From: Strongylocentrotus purpuratus
Lineage: Eukaryota; Echinodermata; Echinoidea; Camarodonta; Strongylocentrotidae
Direction: 5' to 3'
DNA: 64,000 nt
Assembly (NCBI RefSeq): GCF_000002235.5
Contig: NW_022145609.1
Coordinates: 30,853,301-30,917,300 of the forward strand
Part shown: positions 21,225 to 35,800 of the stretch, one piece after another
Layout of the letters: each line of letters opens with the position of its first letter
Numbering within the stretch: the stretch's first letter is position 1
Made by a program: the position numbers and the translations under genes
The notes under the pieces: generated by a model
Database searches by the model: none
The model's input: the letters and a program-made list of their open reading frames with translations, nothing else
What the model was told of the DNA's origin: nothing

Positions 21225-24200
21225 GATCGATTAAAAAAATGTAAGCCTAACCAATCTCTATTACCTTTTATCTTTTACTTCATGATCTAAGTCCCCTTAA
21301 AAAGATTCATGTTGAATCTCCCAAATCAGAGTTAGGTATCTGTCTTCATTTTCTGGATTGCGTACGTATTGATTCAACCATGTGTCGTTTATCTGGATCC
21401 TTTATAGTCACATCGTTCATCAGGTTTGGACAGGTTATCTGGATCCCAGCTTGAGTCTTCATGAAAATCTTGAAAATGATTAGATTTTCCCTTTAATTAG
21501 TTGTCTGAGTTAACGTTTCATTATTGTTCATATCAAGTCATTCATTGTTGCGACAAATGCCACGAGTGGAAGCTTTCCCAAACGCTTCTTATATACTCTC
21601 AGCAGATGAAAAATCTAGGTAGAAAACACCACCCATAATATTTATCACCGAATTAATTTCCTGTATTTTTGTATTGCTTTTTCGACTTTACATCATGTTT
21701 AGATACGAAGCCTGAATTAAACAAAATGGCTGCTGTAATATAACTTCACAATAAATTCCAGAATTGTTTGCATGTGTAGGTCAATGAAGGTCAATTAATC
21801 CCAGAACCTACTGTAATAGCAAAGTTGACTTGAAAATGCAAATCATTTATTTCTTCATCGTGACTCCGCTATTTGCATGTGATACCATTCATTTACGCAT
21901 ACTATTCATACAAAAACGAATTAATGTTGGCAACGATGAATAGATGTCATGCCTCGGCGGACTCACTATAGAATTCAAAATCCATCCTTAGTATGCAGGC
22001 CTTTGGATATTTCCTTTGCATACACATTCTACTGATTAAGACACGCATGCAAGTTACTTGTTACAGACTTCGCATATTTTTGATAGAAGGACATTTAAAT
22101 AATGGAAAGATATTATGTAATACGTCGCTTTATTCTATCATGTTAAATTGTGTCTATTTTCATGTATAATTATGTACACTTTTGGCCCCTTAACTCCACA
22201 AAATAATGGGGCTGTTTTTAGGATAAGTCTTTGGAATTGAACAAGTGAGCCTCAAATATAGGCGTACCCCCAAATTTAGATCAAAATCTAATGACATGCA
22301 GGCTCGAAAAAGATTGCAAGCTCATGATAATGGTCAAAAATATCAATTTATTCGGTTTGGCCAATTTATCGTGATTTTCAATTTTATCTGGAGGTTGTTT
22401 TTTTGTTTTGTTTTGTTTTGTGTTTTTTTTTGCTCTTGATCGGACAGTGTTCGAATAATAATGAACAAAGTTCTGTTATGAGTAAATAATGGGAGTTAAA
22501 TACATTTTTCGGTCCCTGAGTTGACAGTTTGAGTCGACTGATTGTAAGCTAAGTGTTTAAAATTGGGAAAATAGGCCTACCTGTATTCTTAAGTTCATGT
22601 TCCCGATTGACCTTTTACAGGTTTACGGGCTAGTAGGCTATATGTTTTCTTTTCTTTTTCGTTCCGATTGGTCAATGATCAATCAATCTCAGAATAAAAC
22701 ATTGTTCTGAATGTTCACTTGAGTAAAAAATAGCCCCAAATCATTGGCTTGCTTTATTGATTGAATCTTTGAATTATCCGTTTGAAAAATATTTAAGGTT
22801 ATGGTTCTTGTACAAAATTTTGAACCGGATTTGTTTTTCACCGCTATATAGCGATCTTTCTGGTGTAGGAGGATCATTTCGACTCTCGGATGTTACATAT
22901 ATTTTTTGCATTATTGTTATTATACTCTTAAGAAAAAGAGAAAGGAAAGAAGGAAGGAGGAAAAAGAATATAGAATCATAGTGCACCACCTTATATATGT
23001 TATGTTACTGTGTCTCATTAATGACATTTATACCATAATTTCTTTTGTTGGGATCTTCGATATAGTTTTGAAATGGAAATTTTAAGGGGATTTTTAAGGA
23101 ACTTTTATATTACTGAAAGCTTTATTGTTCCTCAACCCCATTGTTTTCAACATACCCACTTATCTAAATTTAGTAGGTTATTGGCAAATGAGCTCTTGAT
23201 CGAGTGGGTCCTTATTTGCATTTTCTTCTGGTTCGTCCTTCTTTTCCTTTCAGTACATAAAAGCAATGTGTACTTTATTGTATATTACTATCAGTTTTAT
23301 CTAACAATAACATTTAATTTGATTTGGTATTTTTGTTGGTTTAAATTTTATTGTAACCAGCTCACTGTTTATTCAATTGAGTATAGCGTGATCGATCAAT
23401 CATGCTTTCCAGCTAAGTTATTGAAAGAGCAGCTATACCTTTACTCCTGTTATTTCAAATCACATTTTAAATTCCTGTTTCTTTCGACCACCCCTAAATG
23501 TTTATGTACACATAACAGCAACATTAATCGAGATTTGTAACCATAATCGGCCTGGCTTCTCTAATCATAGCATTATATCGCGTGTGTTTATTTTATGTAA
23601 AGCCTCGGTCACAAATGCCATTACGAACTGCTACGAACGCCGTACGAACGATTTTCAGACAATGGAAATTCGGGAAGACAATGGAAAAACAGGGAGATTC
23701 GTACGAAATTATTGTTCGTACGAACCTTTGTGACCGTAGCATAACCAGCTGATGATTCATACTATTATTGAGTAATGTCATTCGTCAATCATGCCCTCTT
23801 TGTTTAATTAAAATATTGGAAGAACATTCCTTCTACCACTGGTATTTCTAAAGCACATGTTGATGTATGTTGTACTTACCCATTTGACCATGATATCCAA
23901 ATTCTTCGTTTATTTCTGAATTTACAATGTCAAAAGACAATTATGTTTACGACAGGCTTGGCTCCTCTAACCATGCCATTGCATTTTTTCTTAGTATTTT
24001 AACTCTGAAGTAACACGCCGATGGTTCATACAATTGTTTTTCAAGTCAATCATGCTGTCTTTATTTTAGTTACACTGTCTAAAGATCCATGATTTTCTTG
24101 CTGGTATTTCACAGCATGTTCTTACTCAAATTGCAACACGTGTATTCTTTTGATGATAATGACATTCCTTATTCAATAATTTGCGGTTTAAATTGTGTTT

Positions 24201-24573
24201 TTATCACGATGACCCACCTGCATGGCATCTCCAACAAATACTTTATTTCCATTGTATATGTTGTATTTTCAACTAACAAATCGGCTCGGGTAATCAGGTA
24301 ATGCATTTCGATTATACAGATCACATATATATTTCCCGCTATCCTTTTGTTTCTTGTTATGTTACTCGAATTTGTTATTCTATTCAATAAATAGCATTGT
24401 AAATGAGTTTGTGTCACACTGTTTTACTTGTCGTATCCAGACACAACATATAACAGCTGTTCTTTAACTTCGTTGTAACCAATTGATGGGCCATGCAATC
24501 GGATAATACAATCATTCAATCGTTTATTTTTTCTTCTCTGTTATAAAATTCTTCAAAAGGACCATGCATATTA
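21225..24573 (+). other. LINE-A ORF1-ORF2 spacer, proximal part
   Basis: No supported gene. The last kilobase holds degenerate repeats: GCCTGGCTTCTCTAATCATA (23549) and GGCTTGGCTCCTCTAACCAT (23954), and variants of TCAATCATGC...AAAGA(T/A)CCATG at about 23790, 24050 and 24550. Related words continue after the transposon near 40450-40600. A polypurine stretch is at 22929-22970 and a T/G-rich stretch at 22397-22432. Confidence 0.55.
23606..23736. mobile_element. MITE with CGGTCACAAA termini (131 bp)
   Basis: It starts CGGTCACAAA and ends TTTGTGACCG, a 10-bp perfect inverted repeat. Internally GTACGAACG and TTCGTACGAA words recur in both directions. No flanking duplication is obvious. It lies in the LINE-A spacer. 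Confidence 0.75.
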
Positions 24574-24719
24574 CACTCTTAAAATGTTGGGTAAATTTAG
24601 TTGGGTAATTGTTGGTTGGTTAAAAAAATTCGTTATTCTGGGCTATTATTACCCATTTAAGCATTTAAGTGTTTTAACCAATATTGGGCAATTATTTTTA
24701 CTTAATTATTGGGCGGATA

Positions 24720-24990
24720 TTTACCAACAGTATTGGTAAATGAGGGTTGGGAACCAGTTGCCCCGTAGTTGTGTAATTTTGCCACATTTCCTTTGCGAGT
24801 TGGGTAAATTTTGTTGGGCAACTGATGGTTGGGTAGAAATTCGCCTAGAAATTTACCAACATTATTTTGCAAATTAGGATTGAGTAATTTTTGCCTGTAG
24901 TTGTGTAATTTTGGCACATTCCCACTGCGAGTTGGGTAAATTTCGTTGGGCAACTGATGGTTGGTCGAGAAATCGTTTCCAAAGTTGGGT
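24720..24990. repeat. Terminal-proximal two-copy repeat (about 132 bp), right element
   Basis: Inverted counterpart of 18800-19075: TTGGGTAAATTTTGTTGGGC and TTGGGTAAATTTCGTTGGGC, each followed by AACTGATGGTTGG, lie about 132 bp apart. Confidence 0.8.
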
Positions 24991-25119
24991 AATTTTTATC
25001 CCAATCTGTTTCAGGGCATTATATTTACCCAATTATTATACATTTAGCAACAACATCGTTCCAAGGAGTTGAGAGCAATTTAACAAGTAGTTGGGTAATT
25101 GTTAGATGCTGAGGAATAT

Positions 25120-26260
25120 TACTCATCACCACTTACCCAATTTGACTTTGCTCAAATTTTGTTTGCTCATATTTGGGTAATAATTGACCACCGCCTCTTA
25201 CCCAATTTTACTTTGCTCAAATTTTTGTTTGCTCATATATTGGGTAATAAATGACCACCGCCTCTTATCCAATTTTACTTTGCTCAAATTTTTGTTTGCT
25301 CATATATTGGGTAATAATTGACCACCGCCTCTTACCCAATTTTACTTTGCTCAAATTTTTGTTTGCTCATAATTATGCTGAGTAATAATTACCCATCACC
25401 ACTTACCCAATTTTACTTTGCTCAAATTTTTGTTTGCTCATATATTGGGTAATAAATGACCACCGCCTCTTACCCAATTTTACTTTGCCCATATTTGTGT
25501 TTGCTCTTATGCTGAGTAATAATTACCCATCACCACTTACCCGATTTTACTTTGCTCAAATTTTTGTTTGCTCATATATTGGGTAATAAATGACCACCGC
25601 CTCTTACCCAATTTTACTTTGCCCAAATTTTTGTTTGCTCATATGCTGAGTAATAATTACCCATCACCACTTACCCAATTTTACTTTGCTCAAATTGTGT
25701 TTGCGCATAATTGGGTAATAATTGACCACCGCCTCTTACCCAATTTTACTTTGCTCAAATTTGTGTTTGCTCATATGCTGAGTAATATTTACCCATCACC
25801 ACTTACCCAATTTTACTTTGCTCAAATTTTTGTTTGCTCATATATTGGGTAATAAATGACCACCGCCTCTTACCCAATTTTACTTTGCCCAAATTTTTGT
25901 TTGCTCATATGCTGAGTAATAATTACCCATCACCACTTACCCGATTTTACTTTGCTCAAATTTTTGTTTGCTCATAATTGGGTAATAATTGACCACCGCC
26001 CCTTACCCAATTTATTTTGCCCATATTTGTGTTTGCTCATATGCTGAGTAATAATTACCCATCACCACTTACCGAATTTTACTTTGCTCAATTTTTGTTT
26101 GCTCATACATTGAGTACTATTTGACCACCGCCCCTTACCCAATTTATTTTGCCCATATTTGTGTTTGCTCATATGCTGAGTAATAATTACCCATCACCAC
26201 TTACCCAATTTCACTTTGCGCCTTTTTTTGTTTGCTTATATAGGGTAGTAATTGACCACC
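25120..26260. repeat. Subterminal tandem array, 66-67 bp unit, right element gene-5' end
   Basis: About seventeen units of 66-67 bp, of two roughly alternating variants (GACCACCGCCTCTTACCCAA and TACCCATCACCACTTACCC). It is about five units longer than the left array. The 94-aa ORF at 25568-25852 is a product of the repeat. Confidence 0.9.
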
Positions 26261-26529
26261 GCCTTTTACCAAATATATTTAGCTCAATTTTCTTTAGCTC
26301 ACAATATGCTGTGTAAATATTGCTATGAAAAATTGAAATTATCTCTCCTGTAATTGTAACCATTTACTTCTAGACTATTTTAAAATTATAATAACAGAGT
26401 GTTGAAGCGACGATGAATTTGTGCGAGTTTGATGCTGAAAGAGTCCAAGATTTATCTTTTGTGAAAACTGAGCCATCTTAACCATGTAGGCCTATAGAGT
26501 TACATAATCTACGTAAGTAATGATCATGG

Positions 26530-26833
26530 AACGTACACGCTATCATCGTCAATTACGCGCATGCGTAAATGGCAGTGGAAACCTTCGATGGGGACTAGAC
26601 TTACGTTTAACCAGACTTGGGTAAAGTTTGCCTGGTATTGGTCTTGGGGTAGCGCGCACATGGCCTGGTCGCTCGCGATCAGCATGCCATGCGCAGTACT
26701 ATTTCTATTTACTCGGTATAGCCGGCGCGGCCGTCCCGGCCCGGGAGCTCGAGCTATATGATGCACCAACGTAACTAGCAGCCTGTACTGTACGTACGTA
26801 CGTACGTATATACGCATCATATCGGAGTCTTGC
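26530..26833 (+). promoter_or_regulatory. CpG-rich putative promoter of the right element
   Basis: Counterpart of 17287-17600. The GC-rich core GCGCGGCCGTCCCGGCCCGG (26727-26746) and an ACGTACGTACGTACGT run (26793-26808) directly precede the first coding exon. The antisense ORF at 26524-26922 is a shadow of this region and exon 1. Confidence 0.5.
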
Positions 26834-29800
26834 ATGCTAGAGCCTGAGGGTCTAAAAATGGAGCTCGACAACTGCTGCGGAGATAGTTCAAGTGAAGATG
26901 GGTTCATAGACCCTCTCACCAAAATCGTTCAAAGGTGGGGATGTCCGTCAGTGTTAAAGATACTAGAAGGTACGTTCACATCTTATTGAGATTAGAAGTT
27001 TAGAACATGATCAACAGGTACTTGCTGTAGACTTGTTCCCATATCCATAACACATGAGCAACATGTAGACTAGTTCTATATGCCTCAGCAATGGTTAATG
27101 AATACGCTTCAATTCAATTGGTCTATTAAACTTTGCCTCAAATTTGCTCTTTTAATGCATGTGTTACTAATCCAAACTAATATTTGATTGATATAGGTCT
27201 AGATATCAAATTCAAATTGTACTGTTTCCATGAATTTTAGATCACAAATGAATATTTAAAAATATTTTGTTCAAGATTTTACAAAACCCAAAGGCCAAAA
27301 CCTGCTACAATACATACATAACACAATACCCTCCATTTTCTATGGATCATGGGTTGTATGGGGTCCAATCACAGAACTCTTTAATACGTATTTAAGAGTT
27401 CTGTGGGTCCAATACATTGGACCACATACTTGTAGGTGTGTACCCAGATAGTAATACAGTACGTGGGACTGGTGTAATTTTGAACAATTATCTCTGTTAT
27501 CTGAAATTGGTATTACTATACTAGATCTAGTCTAGGTCTAGATCTAGATCTAGGCCTACTTATATTTAATAATCAACACTGAACTGAATGATTCATCAGA
27601 AAATTGAAGTTGTCAAATAATGTACAATTTTATGAACATTATTTTGTGGAAGATCATCTTTCATTTTCCTGTAGATCTAGAAGTCTAGATTTCAAAAAGT
27701 GAGACAATTTGTCTTGCCCATTGCCATGTTAAGGATTTTGCCCTTTCATTTTCTACAGGACTTTGAAATTCAAACACTCTAAAAAAATGTTGGGCAAGTG
27801 CCCAATTTTTACCCAACATGAGGGCACTTATGTGTCCGACTAACTATTGGGTAAATTAAAGATTTTGCATGATTTACCCAGTGTTGGATGAAAAGAAAAT
27901 ACCCAACTTTTAACCAACAAAATTTACCCCAATAGGAAATTCACCCAATTCTCACCATAATGTGTAGTATATTCGACACTAGTTGGGCAAATTATTTCAT
28001 CAGTAACATGGTTGGTAGAAAATAACCCAATTATTGGACAAAAATGACCAACTTTAATTTGCCCAAAAATATTACCCAATTATTTCATCGGTAACTACAT
28101 GGTTGGTAGAAAATAACCCAATTGTTGGACAAAATTTGCCCAACATCAGTTTTACCAAGTAACACCTACCCAACTTATTTCTGACCTTTTATTAGGTAAC
28201 TTCATACAGTAAATGGTTGGGAGAAATTATTTGACAAAAACGCGCCAAACTTTGATTTGCCCAGTAACATCTGCCTAACTTTGTTTTACAGAGCATAGAC
28301 TCTACATCCTCTTGGTTTTAAATGGGGCTATTAATTATGTGCTATTGCGATATTCCTTGTCATAACTAAAAGGCAGTTGACCCACATTTTAGCCCATATT
28401 AATAGCCTAATTCAAAACCAAGAGGCTGTGGTGGTTTTCGAAATTGCAGTGACCTCGCTGTAGTACACGAATGGGCACAATTTTTAACATGGGTACATTT
28501 TTTCTCATTTAAAAAAATCTTTTTCTGAAAATAATTTTTAAATATGGAAAAATTACAGATGCTTAAGCCACCAAATTATGCCCACAAAATTGTACACTAT
28601 TTTACTACATGTCCAGATTTCAATGAAATCATTAGAACCGATGGACGGATTACCATCCAAACTTGGGACATGTACATGTATCTTGCAAGTTGCAAAGCCA
28701 ACGAACTGATTCGATTTTGGGATGGAGGTGCACATGGAGGAAGGACATTCGTTAGTACAGGATTAACTGTCCTATTTTGCTTCATATCAGTGAAATGTTC
28801 CAGCACATGCATTTTTTTTAATGTTTCACACCACTGAACAATAAGCTGTACAAAAGAATTATTAAACACCACAAATTATCTTTTCTAGGATAAACAATTG
28901 TCAGTTGCCTCTATTCAAGGTAACACACTATAATTTATATATGGTTGTATGGTACTGTAAGTGGCCTGTGAAAGGCTTGAGTGCTAGACTTTTTGAGAAA
29001 CCCTGGTCAGATAAAGCTAGGTTATTTGTCATACTAAAGCTGAGAAACATGGCTACTAATGCAGACAATATCATGGCAGCCGCAAAAGGTTGAACAAAAC
29101 AATTACCGGTATGGCAGTTTAAAGTTGAAGTAATAGGCATGACAGTGCACATGGAGAAGACACATATGATTATCAATGAATTAGTAATGTTAATTAACCA
29201 ATCAGCATATATTGACCGCTATGCTAACTCTCAAATCATTCTGATTCATTTGGTAAGTTGAATGACTTTCTTTGAAATCAAATTCATTGCTGATGCAACT
29301 AATCTTTATACTTTAAATAGGCCCCTACATTGTTAAAAATTAGGCACAATTTGACTAAACTAAGGTGATTACTAGTATGACTTTAGAAAAGGTTTCCATT
29401 CTTAATTTGATTGTGTGGATGTTAGTAACATCACCTGAAAATAAATAGCAATTAGTTGATACAATTCGCTAGTATGATCTAAAAGTAAGTTTTCTATACG
29501 AAGACCAAATTTTCGAGAAAATCGCATTTGAAAATTCAGATTTTCATAGACTCTTGTGGAATAACAAAAAACATTGATTATGCGATTTATTCAAAATGGA
29601 AGATATTTTAGCTGGAACATGAGCAAATGTTTACAGCTTATCATTATCTAAAACATATACTTTTGTTTAATTTGCGCAACCATACGTGTGTTTGTGGTAT
29701 TATATGAAAACAATCAGTTTATGCTGCACTAAGCCTTATTTATCAATCTCTCCCTCTTCTTCTCCAGAAAATGAAGTTGATGTGGAAACCCTTCCCCTTC

Positions 29801-32800
29801 TAAGTGAAAGTATAATCACATCCTTCATACCCAAGATTGGACCTCGATTGAAGTTTCTCGCTGGGTGGCGTGCAGAGGTAGGCCCTAGATGTGGCACAAT
29901 ATCTCACTATGGATAGTTACAGATGCTTTCAGTGTCTTGATTTAATTAGGGGGGATATTTCTTGCCTATTCCATCATTTAAAATACACACATACAACAAC
30001 CAGGGGGAAAAATGTAAGTATAACATGCATGCAAGGGGCATGTAGACTAACATTTCGTACATTATCGGGATATAGAAAACATCTCATTTCAAAGCACGCT
30101 GCACGGATAAAGACGTCAAGCACAACTACAAAAGCAGTTCCAGATCACCAAAGTGAAACCTGTTATGAAGGATCTGTTCTAGGAAAGAATAACAACACTG
30201 AAGGGAATTTGGAACAACTGCACCAGGAAAAGGCATTGTTTGTTGGAGAAAGCAGTGAGCAGGAAGATGTCTCTTTTGAAACGCAAACAGAGAGACTACC
30301 TGATATTGCAGCAAAGTTTGTAGCAGAACTCAGGGCAAGGACTAATGTGCCTGCTTCACACACCAACAAGGTCATTCAAACCGCACAAGATTTGGTTATT
30401 TCTGTGTTACAAACTGTGCAACAGGATGTGATGGATATCTTAAGTGAGCCACAATATGCAGCTAACAGTGAGCTGAGATCTGATATACAAGATGTATTCG
30501 AGAATTCAAAGAATCCATTTTCAGAGCTCATGTCAGATACTCAACAGAAAAAATATTTCTCTGAGAAAGGTGATTTCATTCAGCCTTGTGAGGTGTTGTT
30601 GGGAACTTGCTTAAAACCAAAAATTGATCAAAAGACAGGTGATCCACTGCAAAGCACACAAAAAGAAACCTTTCAATATATACCACTAGCTGACACTATT
30701 AAACAATACTTAGAGCGACCAGGAGTAATGAACGCCATACTGTCTCAAAAAGGATCAAAAGATAATGATGTTTTGTATTCATTCAAAGATGGTCACTATT
30801 ATAAAAGGCAGGAAGCTACTGCTAGACAAGACTGTGAATTCTTAGTGCCTCTGTTGTTGTACAATGATGAGTTTGAGACAGCCAATCCGCTTGGGTCAAA
30901 ACGCGGCAAACACAAGGTAAGTGCCTTTTATACAAGTGTGTTATCCCTTCCCAGGAAATACCAGGCTAGGCTAGAAAATATCATGCTCACAGCTATGATC
31001 ACATCTCCGCTTTTGAGTAAATATGGCATCTCAGAAGTTTTGAAGGTAATCAAGGATGATCTGCAGCAGATGTGGACTGATGGACTCACTATCAAGTGCA
31101 AAGAGTTTGAGGGTAGGGTCAAACCCTACTTATTCCAAGTTGTAGGGGACAATCTTGGCATTCATGCCATGCTGGGATGTACAACCTGTTTCCGTGCCAA
31201 CTATTACTGTAGATTCTGTAGAGGCCATCGCTCGTTGCTTCAGAAACAGCCAAAAGAGGATGCCCAATATCTCCGTGATGAAATAAACTATGATACAGAT
31301 CTTCAAAAGCCCTTGTCAGAATCTGGCTTGAAGCATGCAACAGTTTTGAATGAATTGCCTTACTACCATTCCACCCAAAACTTATGTCCAGATGTAATGC
31401 ATGATTTTACAGAGGGAGTCTTGCCCCTGGAAATGCACCTTGTTTTGAGTAAACTTGTTCAGAAGGGTTTCATAACACTGGATGAGGTGAACAGTAGAAT
31501 ATCCTCATTCAATTTTGGCTTTGTGGACCGCAAAAACAGACCAAGCCCAATCAGGCAGGCATCACTGAAGAATCCATATTCTGCCAGTGGACAGACATCA
31601 GCACAGATGACGTGCCTTGCATACAACATCCCTCTCATGTTAGGAGACAAGATTGATGAGATGTGTGATGAGTGGGAACTCTTACTGTCAATCATTGACA
31701 TCTTCAAAATCATTATGAGTCCCAGTATCAGTAAGTCTGCCATCTATGTCCTGAAGGCAATGATTGATGATCACCACAGGCTCTTCATGCAGCTCTTCCC
31801 TGAAGCTAGTCTAACTCCGAAGCAGCACTTTCTTGTGCATTACCCACGTGCACTGAAACACCTTGGGCCACTGACCCAGTATTCAGCATTGCGTTTTGAA
31901 GCAATGCACAGACCTTTCAAGCAGATTGCCAGTGTATCTTGCAACTACCAAAACATTGTCAAAACATTGGCTAACAGATACCAAATGGCACGGTGCTACA
32001 GGTCAGTATCAAATCAGTCACTGGATAGCCAAGATATCAATGTGTCACAGCAAGCTGCAGCAATGCTTGGTGATCTACTTGATGATGAGGCACTTTGCAA
32101 AAAAATTAACTGTGGAAGGGGAACCGAAGTTACAGTTGCTGGGAAAGTGGACATTCATGGATATGAGTTCCGGGCAGGTGTTGATGTACTTCTATATTGG
32201 ACTGATGATGATGGACCCACGTTTGGACGTGTTCAGCATATTGTAGTGGTGCAAGAAAAGTTGTATCTGCTCCTTCGGCTGTATCAGACCTTGTACTTCA
32301 ACAGACATGTTGAAGCATTTGCAGTACAGGTGGGCAGAGAGGAATCACAAGCTGCTGTTGAATGGTGTGACCTGTTTGATCACAGGCCAGTCAATGCTGT
32401 CCAGTCCTATAGTGGAAGAGGGCGCTGCTTGTATATTGTGGTGCACCATTCATTCATCTAGGAACAAGAAGGTACGTGTAGGCAACCCGTTGCAAGCAAG
32501 TGATATATTTTTACAACTAGACATTACAGGTGCACTTGCAAATTTTGTCTTAGAGAACAGAACCAAAACAAAGCAAAAGAAAGAAACTGTTATTCCAATT
32601 ACAATTATATCTATGAATCAGTTCTTAGTGTATCATTCTACACATTTTGATTGAAAAAATAGCTAAGAAGCTAACCTTGATCGATCTGTACTGACTTGCT
32701 AACAAATTTGATTATTCCAATGACAATTTTTACAGTAAATATCTGGTTTGAATTTTTTAACTCGTTATTAACTTCATTGTTTCTGTATCTGAAAATGTGT

Positions 32801-35800
32801 CTGTTATATTTGCATTCATTCATATTATGTTGTAATTTCTTAAATGTACCATGACTCATGCCAAGTTTTTCTAGCATATGTACTTCATTGAGGCCCCGGA
32901 AATGTGCTATTTTTTACCAATGCATGTTCCTGCCTAAAGTGAAAGTTCCTAACTGGATATTATTATATTATAGATGTACTGAAGAAGCTTCGGCTCATGA
33001 GTGACCACTTTTCAATTATGGGTTTGCTTTAAATAGGACAAGGGTACAGAAACAGTGAGAATGATTTTCCCCTTCAAGGAATAAACTTGATACTAAAGTC
33101 TAACCTGGGGCTGTTTGTGTCATTAATAATGTAAAGAATAATCAGTCATTTACATGTACATTGAAAGTTCAATTATTTTTCATTTATTTATTGTAGTATC
33201 ATGCTGCAAATCAACAAAGCATGGAACAAGCATCAACGTCGACAAGAAGCCCATCAGTGTTCTCCTTAGATGACTGCTCAGATCTCTCTTGTGTAACAGG
33301 AAGTGAGTGGAGTCCCAGACAAAGCCCTTCCCAGCCCAGTTTGGATACGCCACTTTACGACTCCCCAGAATCCAAGAGTCCTGATCAACATCCTCCCCTG
33401 AAACGGGTCAAGAAAGTGCATTTCGTAAGTTTATGTATATAGTGGGCTGATACAATTGAAGCGTGGGCATGTCGAGTCACCATCATTCATCAGTTTTTAT
33501 GCCTCCAACACATAAGGGTGCCAGAGGCATTATGTCTTGGAGTTATCTGTCTGTCAGTATTTCTGACAAGCAGCAGGGCTCAAAGGTGAAAGGTCAGTTC
33601 AAAGGTTATTCAAGTTTTTACTAAAAATACCATTTTATTTCTACATCTGCAGAATGGCTAGTGATATGATTTGGTAGGTACATTTTGGTATGAATGAATA
33701 AAGGAATGTTATGGAAAATGTTTGGTTGGGGTTATGGGTTTTAAGCTAGTCTAAGGTCAGTTTCAAGGTTTCATTGAAATTTTTTATCAGAACAAAGTTT
33801 GCAAGGAATGCCCAGTGAGTGATTTATGATGGGCTTATTGTAGGAGGTCGGACAGCCAGAGATATACCCACCGACTGCATGCTGTCACATTTCACTTGTT
33901 TATTCTGAATTTACTGATCTTTAAACAAAAAATCCTTTATCTGTTGCAGAACATTGCTTGTATATTGAGAGAGACCACCATGGGAAGAGCAGCATTAAGG
34001 AACATCAATGCTACAAATCTCTGCAGCAAAAGGGACCGGCATACTGTTGTGGATATGTTGACTCAGTACCTGATACGGGAGTATGGTACCAAGCCAAGCT
34101 CATTTGTGAAGGCATCAATGGCCCATGCCATTGTGACAAGCTTTCCTTTCTTAAAAGATCCAGAATCTCCACTTGGCTATGTAAGTCCTGTCCATGAATT
34201 GCTTTCCTTAATGTGACCTCAGGTATGGCTCAGATCACCACTTTTTTCTGGACTGATTTATGGATTGATTCTTATCACAGCGGGCATTTATTACTTGGAG
34301 GTGCCTTAATTCTTAGGTTGTCCATCCATACCTCCATCTGTCCCTACCCCACAGACCCCATTTACAAGAAAGTGAAATTTTATGAGAAGTTTCTGTTTGA
34401 GCCAGAAGCAATAAGCTACTTTAAGGTCTAAATCAAATAAATTATGTGTTTATGCAATAACTTTTGGAATACTGGATCATATTATTTTGTGTAACTTGCT
34501 ATGAAGCTTCCTCAATTTTGTTATTCTTGTATTTATTATATTGGAGATGCTCAATCAATTGCATGTTGTATCACATTATCACAAGCATTGTAAGAGCATC
34601 TCTGGCAATAGTAAATTTGACAGTAGACAGGCCTGAAAAGCTTACAAATAATGAAAAGCTAATATGGCATCAATCACTAAATCGTGCAATATTTTTGTTT
34701 ATTTTTACCACTTGTTTATAAGTTATATTATCCAGTAATGACACATCTCTTAATATTTAGACTTTTGTCTGCATGCCATTGAGTAATGGATATTCACAGA
34801 ATTATCCATCATTCACTTTGTTTTTGCAATGACTTGATGACATTGCTGGAATATAACAGTGTGCAGTTAGAAATAGGTACTTAAGAGGACAAACCTTGTT
34901 ATTGCAAACACTGACATATGTAACAAAATATGTAAATGTACAGTTTACACTGGAATTTTATTGTGCTTTTATTTGATTATTATTAATGTTTAACAAATGT
35001 TGTTGAGCATTACTGTTTTTGAAGTTGAATTATGAAGGAATTTTAATTTATTTGAGCAGGAGGCCTGGTACTGCGTGGGGGCCAAGGGACGGCCAGCAAC
35101 AGGCTACCTGGAGGAGCATCTGAGGTATGTCAGAAAAAAGGAGAAGTCCCTGAGGGTACCAGTAGCTGAAGACGAGGCAGAGTCTCAAAAGCAAGGTATT
35201 CTGGCTACTTTTTCATATAGTTAAAGTTTTGAGTTATTCAGATCCGTCTGATGAAGTCATGCTGTGCCATAACAAACTGGTGGGGCATGAGCAATGCCAA
35301 CTAAAACCCCCCTTCCAATACAATCATCAAAAACTTGTTGATACATGCTAATTGTTGATTGTTCTGTTGCATTATATCCAGGAGATACCGATCTTGAGTC
35401 TGTGAACGATGATAACATCACGACAATGGAAGAATGGCTGCGTAACAACAAGGAGCCAGAGGACATGGTGAAGGACTACATGAAACAAACAGCAACAAAA
35501 AGACATGACTGGATCAAGAGAAGTGACTGTTGTGTGAAGAACATTCTTACCACATATCCCAGACTTCTCGATGCTGGAATGGTATGTGGACCTTGATTTT
35601 TCTTCTGCATGTGACAAGAAAGGACATTAAATTAAACTAGAGTCGCATGTTTTGAGAAGTAACTTTTTTGTTTTTTGGTTGCATGGGCAGGTTTACTTTA
35701 GCAGTCTCCTTAAAGGGATCGTTTAACAATCTGAGATACACGGTCCTACAGAAATCGTGCATCCCTATTGAACCGATAATTGTTAGTGTGTACCATTCAA

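Noticed and set aside
19204..24573. Inversion of the central loop by recombination between the arms
   Set aside because: LINE-A parts inside the loop and outside the right arm keep the same strand and order, and exchanging flanks removes the matching 2-bp duplications.
28544..28837. 97-aa ORF conserved in both transposon copies (also 15259-15552)
   Set aside because: Conservation is expected between recent copies; no splice sites join it to the nine-exon frame and no domain is recognised.
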